Shown here one piece after another: positions 1-8,400 of a DNA stretch of 64,000 bases. The notes beneath the pieces are model-generated. The model saw only the letters and a list, made by a program, of their open reading frames with translations, was not told the origin of the DNA and made no database searches. Origin of the DNA: Sorex araneus (taxonomy: Eukaryota > Chordata > Mammalia > Eulipotyphla > Soricidae); contig NC_073302.1 in assembly GCF_027595985.1 (NCBI RefSeq), positions 217,837,854-217,901,853 of the forward strand. Direction: 5' to 3'. Numbering within the stretch: position 1 is the first letter of the stretch; the number at the start of each line of letters is the position of its first letter. Both the position numbers and the translations under genes were made by a program.

Positions 1-546
1 AATGCACACATTGTACTTTCGGGAAACACTTTCGCAAAGGAGCTATGATGGAACCTACGTATAGCTGGCAAAGAGTGGGACTATTTGTCATCCCTTGTGG
101 GAGGACTACCCACTCATATCGCTTATCTGGTTGCTCATGGTTCTTAGAGGGTAATGTAAACGCAAAACGGGGAATATCCTGTGGATGTAACGGGATAGAG
201 AAAAAGCAATCTTGTATGTCAATGGCAATTACGTGCCAATCTTTTGGTAAAGTGGTTAATAAAGGCAGGCCACGTTGTACAGGCCCCATCACGCGCATTT
301 GAGCATTAACAGATCGAAGATCATGCAACAAACGCCATTTACCGGATTTCTTTTTAACTACGAAAATAGGAGTATTCCAAGGGGATACAGAAGGACGTAA
401 GTGTCCAGCTGACAATTGTTGATTAATTAAGGCTTCAGCTGCATCTAATTTTTCAGAGGATAAAGGCCACTGTGGAACCCACACCAGGTCCTCTGTTAAC
501 CATGTTAGGGGGATGATTTCCACAGCGGCCCCTATAATAAATTTTG
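1..546 (-). CDS. pol: ERV pol, reverse transcriptase N-terminal part (partial, runs off window)
   Basis: Reading the minus strand in the -1 frame after the heptamer at 538-544 gives an open frame with no stop down to base 1. It has the start of a retroviral reverse transcriptase: a W[15 protein letters not shown] block, then L-L-H-D-L-R, then [11 protein letters not shown] (motif A with its first catalytic Asp), then L-P-Q-G-M (motif B). The YxDD motif would lie just outside the window. Known role: RNA- and DNA-dependent DNA polymerase, made as a Gag-Pro-Pol fusion by a second -1 frameshift. There is no ATG because translation enters from pro. Whether the rest of pol is intact cannot be seen here. 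Confidence 0.9.
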
Positions 547-1347
547 GTCAGCAGAAACAGCAATAGGGCGCGAAGAAGTGCAAAGCCTAACTTCCATCTT
601 AGCCAGAACATCTCGTCCCCAAAGGGAAAAGGGCAAATTAAGTATAAAGGGCTGGAAGCTATCCTGGTGTCCCTCGTCATCCTTCCAGGTGAGGTGACGT
701 GCGCTCACTTCTGGGGTACTGAGGTACCCCAGGCCCTGCAGCTGCTGAGCAGAAGCCTGTGTGGGCCAGGCAGAAGGCCAATCCTTAGTGGCTATTATGC
801 TACGGTCTGCTCCAGTGTCAAGGAGTCCCATGATCCTTTTTCCTTCTACTATTAATTGCATCATGGGTCTGGTATGCATACCTAATGCAAGAAAAGCTCC
901 CTCAGTTTGTTCCTGATTTAAAGCCCTTTTACCATTGCATGTCTGTCCACCCACGGCGGGAAGGAGAATAACTTGGGCAACAGGGTCCCCTGGACTGATA
1001 GCAGTAATCCCACGGGGAGACTCAATCAGGGCTCTAACACTTTCAGAATGGTTGGGATCTATTATACCAGGATATACACACAAGCCTTTTAAAACTGCTT
1101 CAGGGGAGCCTATTAGCAATCCTATAACTTCATTCGGTAAAGGGGCTAGTTTCCCTAACTCTAAAATCTGTACTCCCATTCTCGGAGTGAGGACCATGGG
1201 ATTGACGGCTTGTAGGGTCACAGCGGGGGAGGCCTTAGAGGCTCCCCCGTGTCCCTGGGATGTTGCAGAGATGGCCATTCCTCGGAAACTTGCGCCGCCC
1301 CATATATTTGAGGGCCCTGGGGACGTGGGCCCCGTAAGCCGTTTTTT
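532..1347 (-). CDS. pro: ERV pro frame: dUTPase plus aspartic protease
   Basis: This frame is open from the gag-pro frameshift site (1341-1347) to a TAG at 532-534. An internal ATG at 1278 would give 248 residues, but entry is expected by frameshift. Counting from that Met, residues about 20-107 resemble a trimeric dUTPase, with a Y-P-G-I-I-D block and a [12 protein letters not shown] block. The usual Tyr after the Asp of motif 3 is not seen. Residues about 140-235 are a retropepsin with [11 protein letters not shown] (catalytic Asp154) and a C-terminal G-R-D-V-L motif. The order dUTPase then protease is typical of betaretrovirus pro. No G-patch domain is evident after the protease. The frame overlaps gag by about 130 bp. 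Confidence 0.9.
   Translation of the reverse strand, partial: KKRLTGPTSPGPSNIWGGASFRGMAISATSQGHGGASKASPAVTLQAVNPMVLTPRMGVQILELGKLAPLPNEVIGLLIGSPEAVLKGLCVYPGIIDPNHSESVRALIESPRGITAISPGDPVAQVILLPAVGGQTCNGKRALNQEQTEGAFLALGMHTRPMMQLIVEGKRIMGLLDTGADRSIIATKDWPSAWPTQASAQQLQGLGYLSTPEVSARHLTWKDDEGHQDSFQPFILNLPFSLWGRDVLAKMEVRLCTSSRPIAVSADQNLL
538..544 (-). promoter_or_regulatory. pro-pol -1 ribosomal frameshift heptamer A AAT TTA
   Basis: The pro codons at the end of the frame read CAA AAT TTA TTA TAG. The heptamer A AAT TTA is in the zero frame two codons before the pro stop, and slipping -1 enters the open pol frame. This position is the one used by betaretroviruses for Gag-Pro-Pol. Confidence 0.85.
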
Positions 1348-2759
1348 GAATCCCTTCTTATATTGCTTTGAGATATCCTATGGCCGTGGACATCTCTCAC
1401 TGACCTACACTCACTTGCCCAATGTCTTCCCTTTTTACACTTAGGGCAAAGTCTGGGTCTAGATCCTACAACTTGGTTATTGACAGGACACTGTCTCCTC
1501 AGGTGCCCTGTCCTTCCACACGTATAGCAGGTTACAGCGAGTCCCGTAACTTTCTTGGTAATATCCATGACAGCCGCAGCTAAGCCTGTGGCGGTTAGGG
1601 GACCCCCTATTTCTCGGCATATTTTCATCCAATACTCCAGTCCCAGACTCTTATAGGGGGCAATAGCCTTGCGACACTCAGCAGTGCATTGTTCAAATAC
1701 CAACTGCTTTATGAGAGGCATCGCAGTGTCCGAATCTCCAAAGATTTTTCTGGCAGCCTCGACTACACGGGCAACAAATTCGGAAAACGGTTCCAGGGGC
1801 CCTTGAACTATTTTAGTAAGGTTGCCTCGGACTTCCCCTCTGTTGGGTAGAGCTTTCCACGCTTTCAATCCTATTTGGTTCACCTGCGTATAAACTTCTG
1901 GGGGGTACCCGGTCTGCTGATTGGCGAATCTGCCAAGTCCTAATAACATGTCCCTATCCCAGGCTGCTCGTGCCCCTCCTTGGGCTAGATTGGTTGCTGC
2001 TTGCTCATTTGCAAATTCCATTAAGAAGGTGCGCCAGTCCAAGTATTGTCCAGGCGTCAACACTGCTCTAGCCACCTGTTGCCAATCATTTGGGGTCATA
2101 CAATATCTGAATAAGCCTTCTATTTGAGTTATAGTAAATGCGGCGTTGGCTCCATAAGTCTTTACTGATTCTGCCAAGGTCTTAATTATTTTAAAATCTA
2201 GGGGCTCATGATATCGCTGTTGATTATTATCTTCAAAAACTGGGTAAGTTAACTGTAGCTCTCGCCTAACTTCTGCCCAGAGCCCGGGTTTTGCAAAAGA
2301 AAGTCCGCCTCCCGCTTTATTAAAATAAGGGGGTGGATCATCCTCAGAGCCCTTTAGAGGTAAGTATCGGTCACTATCATGTATCGCAGCTTCCTCTTCA
2401 ATAGGGGGGTCAGAATCCCCGTTAGCCCGTCCCTGCTGAAATTGACGTAGCGAGGGATAAAGAGACGGACGGGTCATGGATGGTTCTTGGGGCCTTCCTT
2501 TCTTTTTTGGGGCGCGTCCCTCCATCAGCGGGGTTCCCCTAGAGGCCTCGCTTTCCACGTCCGAACCCTCCTCTAGCTCAGAGGCTACAATGCCATGACG
2601 GCTGCCTCTGTCCTTCTTTGTGTCTTCTAACACTACTTGTCCTGATTGTACGGCCTTATCGCACTTCTGATCCTTAAAGTAAGCATAGAAAGCAAAAATG
2701 AAAAGACAAAGGGAAAGACAAACAAACATCCAACCAACAAACGAAACATACACATCCAT
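1218..2759 (-). CDS. gag: ERV Gag polyprotein (513 aa, uninterrupted, membrane-anchor N-terminus)
   Basis: One open frame runs from ATG at 2759 to TGA at 1218-1220. Residues 4-28 are strongly hydrophobic and start M-D, so there is no Met-Gly myristoylation signal or obvious matrix domain. A charged linker follows. A PPPY late-domain motif sits at 142-145. Capsid-like sequence spans about 160-400, with a major homology region at 319-338 (Q-G-P-L-E-P-F...). Two CCHC zinc knuckles lie at 411-424 and 438-451. Known role: virion core and genome packaging. A hydrophobic Gag N-terminus is a hallmark of intracisternal A-type particles, which bud into the ER, so a similar route is inferred here. The A-AAA-AAC slip site falls at Ser471-Asn473. 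The lack of any break suggests a young copy. Confidence 0.93.
   Translation of the reverse strand: MDVYVSFVGWMFVCLSLCLFIFAFYAYFKDQKCDKAVQSGQVVLEDTKKDRGSRHGIVASELEEGSDVESEASRGTPLMEGRAPKKKGRPQEPSMTRPSLYPSLRQFQQGRANGDSDPPIEEEAAIHDSDRYLPLKGSEDDPPPYFNKAGGGLSFAKPGLWAEVRRELQLTYPVFEDNNQQRYHEPLDFKIIKTLAESVKTYGANAAFTITQIEGLFRYCMTPNDWQQVARAVLTPGQYLDWRTFLMEFANEQAATNLAQGGARAAWDRDMLLGLGRFANQQTGYPPEVYTQVNQIGLKAWKALPNRGEVRGNLTKIVQGPLEPFSEFVARVVEAARKIFGDSDTAMPLIKQLVFEQCTAECRKAIAPYKSLGLEYWMKICREIGGPLTATGLAAAVMDITKKVTGLAVTCYTCGRTGHLRRQCPVNNQVVGSRPRLCPKCKKGRHWASECRSVRDVHGHRISQSNIRRDSKNGLRGPRPQGPQIYGAAQVSEEWPSLQHPRDTGEPLRPPPL
1341..1347 (-). promoter_or_regulatory. gag-pro -1 ribosomal frameshift heptamer A AAA AAC
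   Basis: On the minus strand the gag codons read TCA AAA AAC, which is the classic X XXY YYZ heptamer in frame. Slipping back one base enters exactly the open pro frame. About seven bases downstream are G/C runs (GGGGCCC, then CCCC, then GGGCCC) that can form a stem or pseudoknot, the expected stimulator. Confidence 0.9.
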
Positions 2760-2976
2760 GGATATTATTGTCCTGACTCACCACAGGAACTTGATCGTCA
2801 TGACTTCTCGTGAACCTTAGTCCTGACTTACCACAGGAACCTCATCGTCGCGACTTCTCGTGAACCTTAGTCCTGACTTACCACAGGAACCTGATCGTCA
2901 CGATTTCTCGTGAACCTTAGTCCTGAATAAATCGCAGCAAGTTCTGAATCCACCGGGGGGGTACTGGAGGTCGGGT
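2760..2976 (-). other. ERV 5' untranslated leader
   Basis: This is the stretch between the primer binding site and the gag ATG. It is non-coding and holds three tandem 50-bp repeats plus an 18-nt segment complementary to the R-region polyadenylation signal, both listed separately. Packaging signals would be expected here but cannot be recognised by eye. Confidence 0.8.
2771..2920 (-). repeat. Three tandem 50-bp repeats in the ERV leader
   Basis: Units are 2771-2820, 2821-2870 and 2871-2920. Each begins TCCTGACT on the plus strand and ends GTGAACCTTAG, with only a few substitutions between units. All three have exactly the same length. Confidence 0.95.
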
Positions 2977-2994
2977 TCCCCGTACGGGCCACCA
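2977..2994 (-). promoter_or_regulatory. Primer binding site complementary to tRNA-Ile 3' end
   Basis: The minus strand reads TGGTGGCCCGTACGGGGA directly after the LTR with a two-base spacer. I recognise it as the perfect 18-nt complement of the 3' end of mammalian tRNA-Ile(AAU), including the CCA. It primes minus-strand DNA synthesis. Confidence 0.85.
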
Positions 2995-2996
2995 GC

Positions 2997-3299
2997 TGTC
3001 GCGCGCCGCTTTGTCCAGTGAAGAAACACGCAACTCGGAGATCCTTTTGGCTGCGATTTATTCAGGAACTTTCTCATGCGTTAGAGAAGAAATCAGGAAC
3101 GGGGACGTGGAGTAAGGCGGAAAAAGGGACGCATGAGGGAGAACCCACTAGCTAGGTGACTTCCCCCCTTATATACCTCTCGCTGCCTGCTTATGCCCAC
3201 GTGTCCGCAGCTGATAGGTTAGTCACAGCTTATGGGCGTGGCAAGACATCCTGTTTCCTTATTAGGAGTTGTTTTCGAAGCACACAGGTGTTGATTACA
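2997..3299 (-). repeat. ERV 5' LTR (minus orientation)
   Basis: The inner edge is TG at 2997, two bases from the primer site, giving a minus-strand LTR end of ...GCGACA. In element sense there is a TATATAA box (about 3169-3176) and an AATAAA polyadenylation signal (plus-strand TTTATT at 3057-3062). The outer edge is ambiguous: TGT starts are possible at 3286 or 3299, so the LTR is about 290-303 bp, short as in IAP elements. The 3' LTR and target duplication partner are outside the window. Confidence 0.8.
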
Positions 3300-4010
3300 A
3301 AGAGCGCTACAAAGCATGGTCCCATGGTGGCTCTCCACACATATGCACCCTGGAAACTGCAGTCACTCAGGTCCCAGTACCTGTCTTTCCCCTATTTTGT
3401 CCTTCCCACTCTGGAGAGCCTCGCCTGCTCAATCACATAGTCTCACGTTCCCTTGCTGCTGTGTGCGCGAGCTGGAGCATTTTGTCTCTTGTGCCTGCTA
3501 GGGCTTCGAGACCAAGATGCTTACCTGCTTTGAGAGAGATTGCGGGCTTCCCCGAGCCCTTAGTTCAGAGTCCTCTGGCACATATGTCCTTGCACAGCTT
3601 TGAGTCACTCACTGGACATTGAGTGTCCTGTGATCATGGGCTGTGACATGGAGGGTGTGTGTGTGTGTTTAGTGTTTTTGGCTTCAACCCAGCATTGCAT
3701 TTTGGGTCCTGCTTGGTCTGTGCTCAGATGTTCCTCTCTACAGTGCTCACTGGAACAGTGGTGCTGGGGCTGAGCCTGGGGTTTTTATGTGCAAGACCTG
3801 CTTGATACCTTCTAGTATAGTGCCCTCACATTTTTCCCAATCCAGCTGCCTTAGCGTGATCTCTGGGCCCTATCCACAGCAGTTGCACATGTAATATGGT
3901 TTCTCCTGAGACTGTTGGCCCTGAGTCCCTCTATGGCCCTGGAGGATCCTGTTCTCATTACCTAGAGGTGGGTGCTACAAGCCCTTACTACTGCACCCCG
4001 CCCCGTGTAT
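3300..4010 (+). other. KRAB-ZNF cluster intronic module (copy 1 of module M3)
   Basis: From about 3330 on, this sequence is repeated at about 12.84-13.3, 18.5-19.0 and 32.05-32.5 kb. A shared landmark is GAGAGCCTCGCCTG (3415-3428 here). No open frame looks real. It lies upstream of a KRAB-like exon, as the copies at 18.5 and 32 kb also do. Confidence 0.6.
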
Positions 4011-4017
4011 TGGACTC

Positions 4018-4140
4018 AGAACATTCCCTGATGTGGCTGTAAGCTTCACTCCCCAAAGAAGGACGTGCCTGCACGCCGCCTCTCAGGGGAAGCTCTACAG
4101 GGACATGATGCTATAGACCTGCCAGCACCTGCAGGCTGTC
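4018..4140 (+). pseudogene. KRAB-A box exon remnant
   Basis: Plus-strand codons give T-F-P-D-V-A-V-S-F-T-P, then L-Y-R-D-M-M-L followed by an in-frame TAG. This matches the KRAB A-box pattern (F-x-D-V-A-V-x-F ... L-Y-R-D-V-M-L). The conserved E-E-W is replaced by Q-R-R, and the stop replaces the Glu after M-L. KRAB A boxes recruit TRIM28; this copy cannot make a normal one. It sits 1.6 kb upstream of a zinc-finger array in the same orientation. Confidence 0.8.
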
Positions 4141-4239
4141 ACTGGGAGCCATGTGGGGCCGACTTGCCAGGGCAGATCCACGGGGGCTCCTGTGAGTTCA
4201 GAAAGGACCGGGTAGGGACCACTATTTCTTGAAGACCTC

Positions 4240-4620
4240 TCTTTACTTTTTCTATTTTTTTTTATATGGCCACACCTGTAGGTACTCAAGTTACTCCTGG
4301 CTCTGTATTCAGGGAACACTTTTGCTGAACTCTGAGGTCCAAATGGGATTCAGGTGGGGCTGGAGTGATCGCACAGTGGGTAGGGCTTTTGCCTTGCATG
4401 CAGACAAACCGGGTTTGATTCCCAACATCCCATATGGTCTCCCAAGCCCTGCCAGGAGTTAATTCCTGAGCTCAGAGTCAGGAACAACCCCTGAGTATCG
4501 ATGAGTGTGACCCAAAAAGCAAAAATAAATAAATAAATAAACCAAATGGGATTCATAGCATTGACTTGAGCTGGACACATGCAAGGCCAGCGTCCTATGC
4601 CCCATACTGTCACTCAGGTT
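4240..4620 (-). mobile_element. Old shrew-type tRNA SINE, interrupted by a younger SINE
   Basis: Left part (4255-4338) and right part (4556-4620) together make a diverged minus-oriented copy, with landmarks GGCCACACCTG, TACTCCTGGCTCTG and GCAAGGC. The younger element at 4353-4541 splits it. Confidence 0.65.
4353..4541 (+). mobile_element. SINE, short A-tailed form, with 14-bp target duplication
   Basis: It starts GGGGCTGGAGTGAT at 4356, has the tRNA-like head with GGGTTTGATTCCC (box B), the body GTGTGACCCAAAAAGC and an (AAAT)n tail. The target duplication CCAAATGGGATTCA is exact at 4339-4352 and 4542-4555. Confidence 0.92.
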
Positions 4621-4689
4621 CCTGTAAGTAGTTCCCTTCTATTGCTGAATTACTATAGTTCTGTGCTACCCATCAGTTGAGTATGTTCA

Positions 4690-5050
4690 TTTTGGTTTTT
4701 GCCTTGGGTTTTGATTCGGGACTCGCGTCCACATTTCTCCTGGCTCTGTGCTGAAGGATCAGTTCTGGCAGTGCTCAGGGGTCCATGGGGGTGCTGTGGA
4801 TTAACCTGGTCTGCAGCTTACGAGGCTGGTGCTTTACCCACTATTTTACTGCACCAAGCTTGCAACTTCATTTATTATTTTGTCGTTTTGTTTCTATTTG
4901 ATTTGGGGATACACCTGGCAATACAAATTACTCCAGAGTATATGTTTGGGAATTTCTCCCTGCAGTGCTCCAGAACAATACGGATGCCAAGAATGAAATC
5001 CATATTTGTTTATCAGGTCTGTGCCTGCCCCATCGTACTGTCATTTCGTG
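4690..5050 (-). mobile_element. Two old minus-oriented SINE copies
   Basis: Segments 4690-4862 and about 4895-5050 keep TTCTCCTGGCTCTGTG, GCAGTGCTCAGGGG and related blocks but are strongly diverged; the second lacks a clear head. Confidence 0.5.
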
Positions 5051-5074
5051 ACAGGTTCATTTTATTTTCTATTT

Positions 5075-5255
5075 TTATTTTTTGGCATTTTGGGTCATAC
5101 CTGGCTATGCTCAATGATTGTTTCTGGCTCTTTACTTAGTAATTACATCTGGTGGTACCCAAGGGACCATATGGAATACCTGGGATTGAACCCAGTTCAG
5201 CCACATGCAAGGCAAACACCCTCCCTGCTTTTCTATTACTCTGGGTCCAGAAGTT
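5075..5255 (-). mobile_element. SINE, short form, minus
   Basis: It has TTTTGGGTCATACCTGG, then GACCATATGGAATACC, then GGGATTGAACCCAG and GCAAGGCAAACACC, the reverse complement of body, box B and head. Confidence 0.8.
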
Positions 5256-5427
5256 CTTTGCTTTTGGTCTTGCCCCATCAGATAGTGCGCTATTTCACTG
5301 CGGGAGTTCACTTCTAATGATTCTTGGGAGTTTTCAGCATGACTCAGTTGATCTCTTAAACCTGGGTATTGTATCTCTGATAGGCGCCAATCTGGATATA
5401 TAGAAAATGGAGATTTTGACATTCCTT

Positions 5428-5599
5428 TATTCTTTTGCTTTTTGGGTCACACCTGGCGATGCACAGGGGTAACTACTGGCTCTGAACACAGGAATTACCC
5501 CTGGTAGTGCTAAGAGGACCATATGGGATGCTGGGAATTGAACCTGGGTCGGCCGTGTGCAAGGCAAACACCCTACCCACTGTGCTATCACTCCAGCCT
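5428..5599 (-). mobile_element. SINE, short form, minus
   Basis: A fairly well-kept copy runs from GCTTTTTGGGTCACACC through GGACCATATGGGATGC to CTGTGCTATCACTCCAGCC. Confidence 0.9.
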
Positions 5600-5739
5600 T
5601 GTTCAATCCTTTTCTGTATTTTCTAGGGTTTTGTCATGTAGGTTTTGAATTGTAGCCTTTTCCTTGTAAATACTATGAGCATTCTTTTCTGTGGGGTCAG
5701 GGCATTCTGGGATGAAGCCTGTTTCTGTTTCTCAGACCT

Positions 5740-6521
<782 letters not shown>

Positions 6522-6530
6522 TCATCTCTT

Positions 6531-8400
6531 CACTTGTATAACTTGTAGTCTTGTTGATCTTTGATTTGCTCGAGCGGGTGCCAGTAAGTCTCCATTTGTC
6601 CCTGTCGCGTGCTAGTATAGCCCAATGATATCTGCTAGTGCCAGGAACAGGAAGAGCCTCAAATTGTTCATTCATGGATTTGCCGAAGAAATCTGACCAT
6701 CTAGTTGGTGGGCAGTTACGAGGTCTTCTGATGTCCCGTGGAATTGAGTCGGTAACAGCTCTAGTCCAGCGGTGGTCTCTGAATCGCATTACATGACCAG
6801 CCCATCTGATTTTTGATGCCTTGGCAAACAAGACAGCATCCCTGATTTTTGACTGTTGACGGAGGTCAGAACTCCGGATTCCTTCTCTCACTTGAGTGAG
6901 ACATGATATTCCCAGCATAGCTCTTTCGATTCCTCTTTGGGATACCCTAATAGCATTCTCATCCTGGTTGTATAGGGCCCAGGTCTCTGAGGTATATATT
7001 AGTGCAGGAAGAATGGTGGAATCGAAAAGATGTGCCTGGAGTCGGAGGTTCTTCATTCTCTTAACCACTTCTTTGACACTCTTGAGTGCATTCCAGGCTT
7101 CTCTTTGCCTCCCGCGGAGTTCTGGCACCAAGTCGTTCCTCACGTTGATTTCTTGACCCAGGTACACATAGCAGTTGTGTTCAGAGATGTTCATTCCATT
7201 GAGAGCAAATGGAGCTTCAGGGACCAGTTTGTTTTTCATGAACATTGTCTTGTTGAGATTCAGCTGCAATCCGACCTTTCTACACTCATGGTCAAAGTCA
7301 GCCAGCATTTGTGCCACTTGACTAATGTTTGTTGTTATGAGAACGATGTCATCAGTGAATCAAAGGTGGTGTAATTGCCGACCATCTTCACTCCCATTCC
7401 TTCCCATTCCAATCATTGCATCATATTCTCGAGGGCGGCATTGAAGAGTTTCTGTGAAATGGTATCATCCTGCCGCACCCCTCTCTTTACATCAATGATC
7501 ACTTCCTTGTAGAATGGTGAGATCCTGGTGGTGAATCCACATTACAGCTCGTGGAAGATTTTGATATACTGAGTTTGAATGCCCTGTTTGGACAGGGCTT
7601 CGATGACTACCTCTGTCTCAACAGAATCGAAGGCCTTCTTTAAGTTGATGAACGTTAGACAGAGCGGCATCTTGAACTCGTGAAACTTCAGTGAGTTTGG
7701 TCACTGTGTGGATACAGTCTATCTTGCTGAATCTCCTTCAGAACCCGGATTGCTCGCATGGTTGTCCATGGTCTAGTGTTTTGACTATTCTATTCAGGAT
7801 GACACGAGTGAACAACTTGTAGACGACAGACAGCAGGCAGATTGGGTGATAGTTGCCGATGTCATGGATGTCTCCTTGTACAACAGAACAGTCCTACTGG
7901 TTTTCCACTGAGACAGAACCTTGCATTCAGACAGGTAGCATGTGAAGAGTCGGGCCAGTGTATTGATGAGTACTGGCAGCAGATTCTTCAGGTGTTCGGG
8001 TCTGACCTTGTCCGGACCAGATGCTGTTCATGTCCTTACCAACGAAATGGTGCGTTGGATTTCAGAAGGGAGAACATTGGAAATGACATATTCATCCTGC
8101 GGAATTTGGTATATGGGCAGGTGGACATGGCTGTCAAAGAGATCCAAGTAGAAGTCGTGAATAATTTTCTCCGTTGCCTTTCTGGAGGGTGTGATAGATC
8201 CATTGGGACATCGGAGGGCAGTCATCTTGGTCTTGTAGTTGGTGAAGGACAGGCGAGCGTTGCGAATACTTTTCACGGCTTCTGCTGCACTGGCCAACAC
8301 TGCTGCTCTTCTCTCTTTGAGGTCTTGCTTTATTGCATCTCTGCACAGCTTTGTGAACTCGGACATTAGCTTATGGTTGCCTGAGGCTACAAGATCATTG
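6531..8400 (-). pseudogene. RTE LINE reverse transcriptase and C-terminal region (broken)
   Basis: The minus strand shows K-A-F-D-S-V-E (RT motif A, about 7640), G-V-R-Q-D-D (motif B, about 7480) and F-T-D-D-I-V-L (motif C, about 7350), in a frame broken by at least one stop and shifts. The longest intact piece (6511-7317, 268 residues) has Y-L-G-Q-E-I, R-W-A-G-H-V-M-R and W-A-I-L-A-R-D-R-D-K-W-R, the C-terminal signature of RTE elements. Its last codons run past the insertion boundary into the flank. The piece before RT (8028-8395) reads K-L-M-S-E-F-T-K-L-C-R-D-A-I-K. Confidence 0.85.

Noticed and set aside
45-302. 85-residue plus frame at window start
   Set aside because: Antisense shadow of the pol frame.
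453-680. 75-residue minus frame over the pro/pol junction
   Set aside because: It is in a third frame and overlaps the well-supported pro and pol frames; no domain is seen.
935-1444. 169-residue plus frame antisense to gag/pro
   Set aside because: Shadow of the retroviral genes on the other strand; no recognisable motif.
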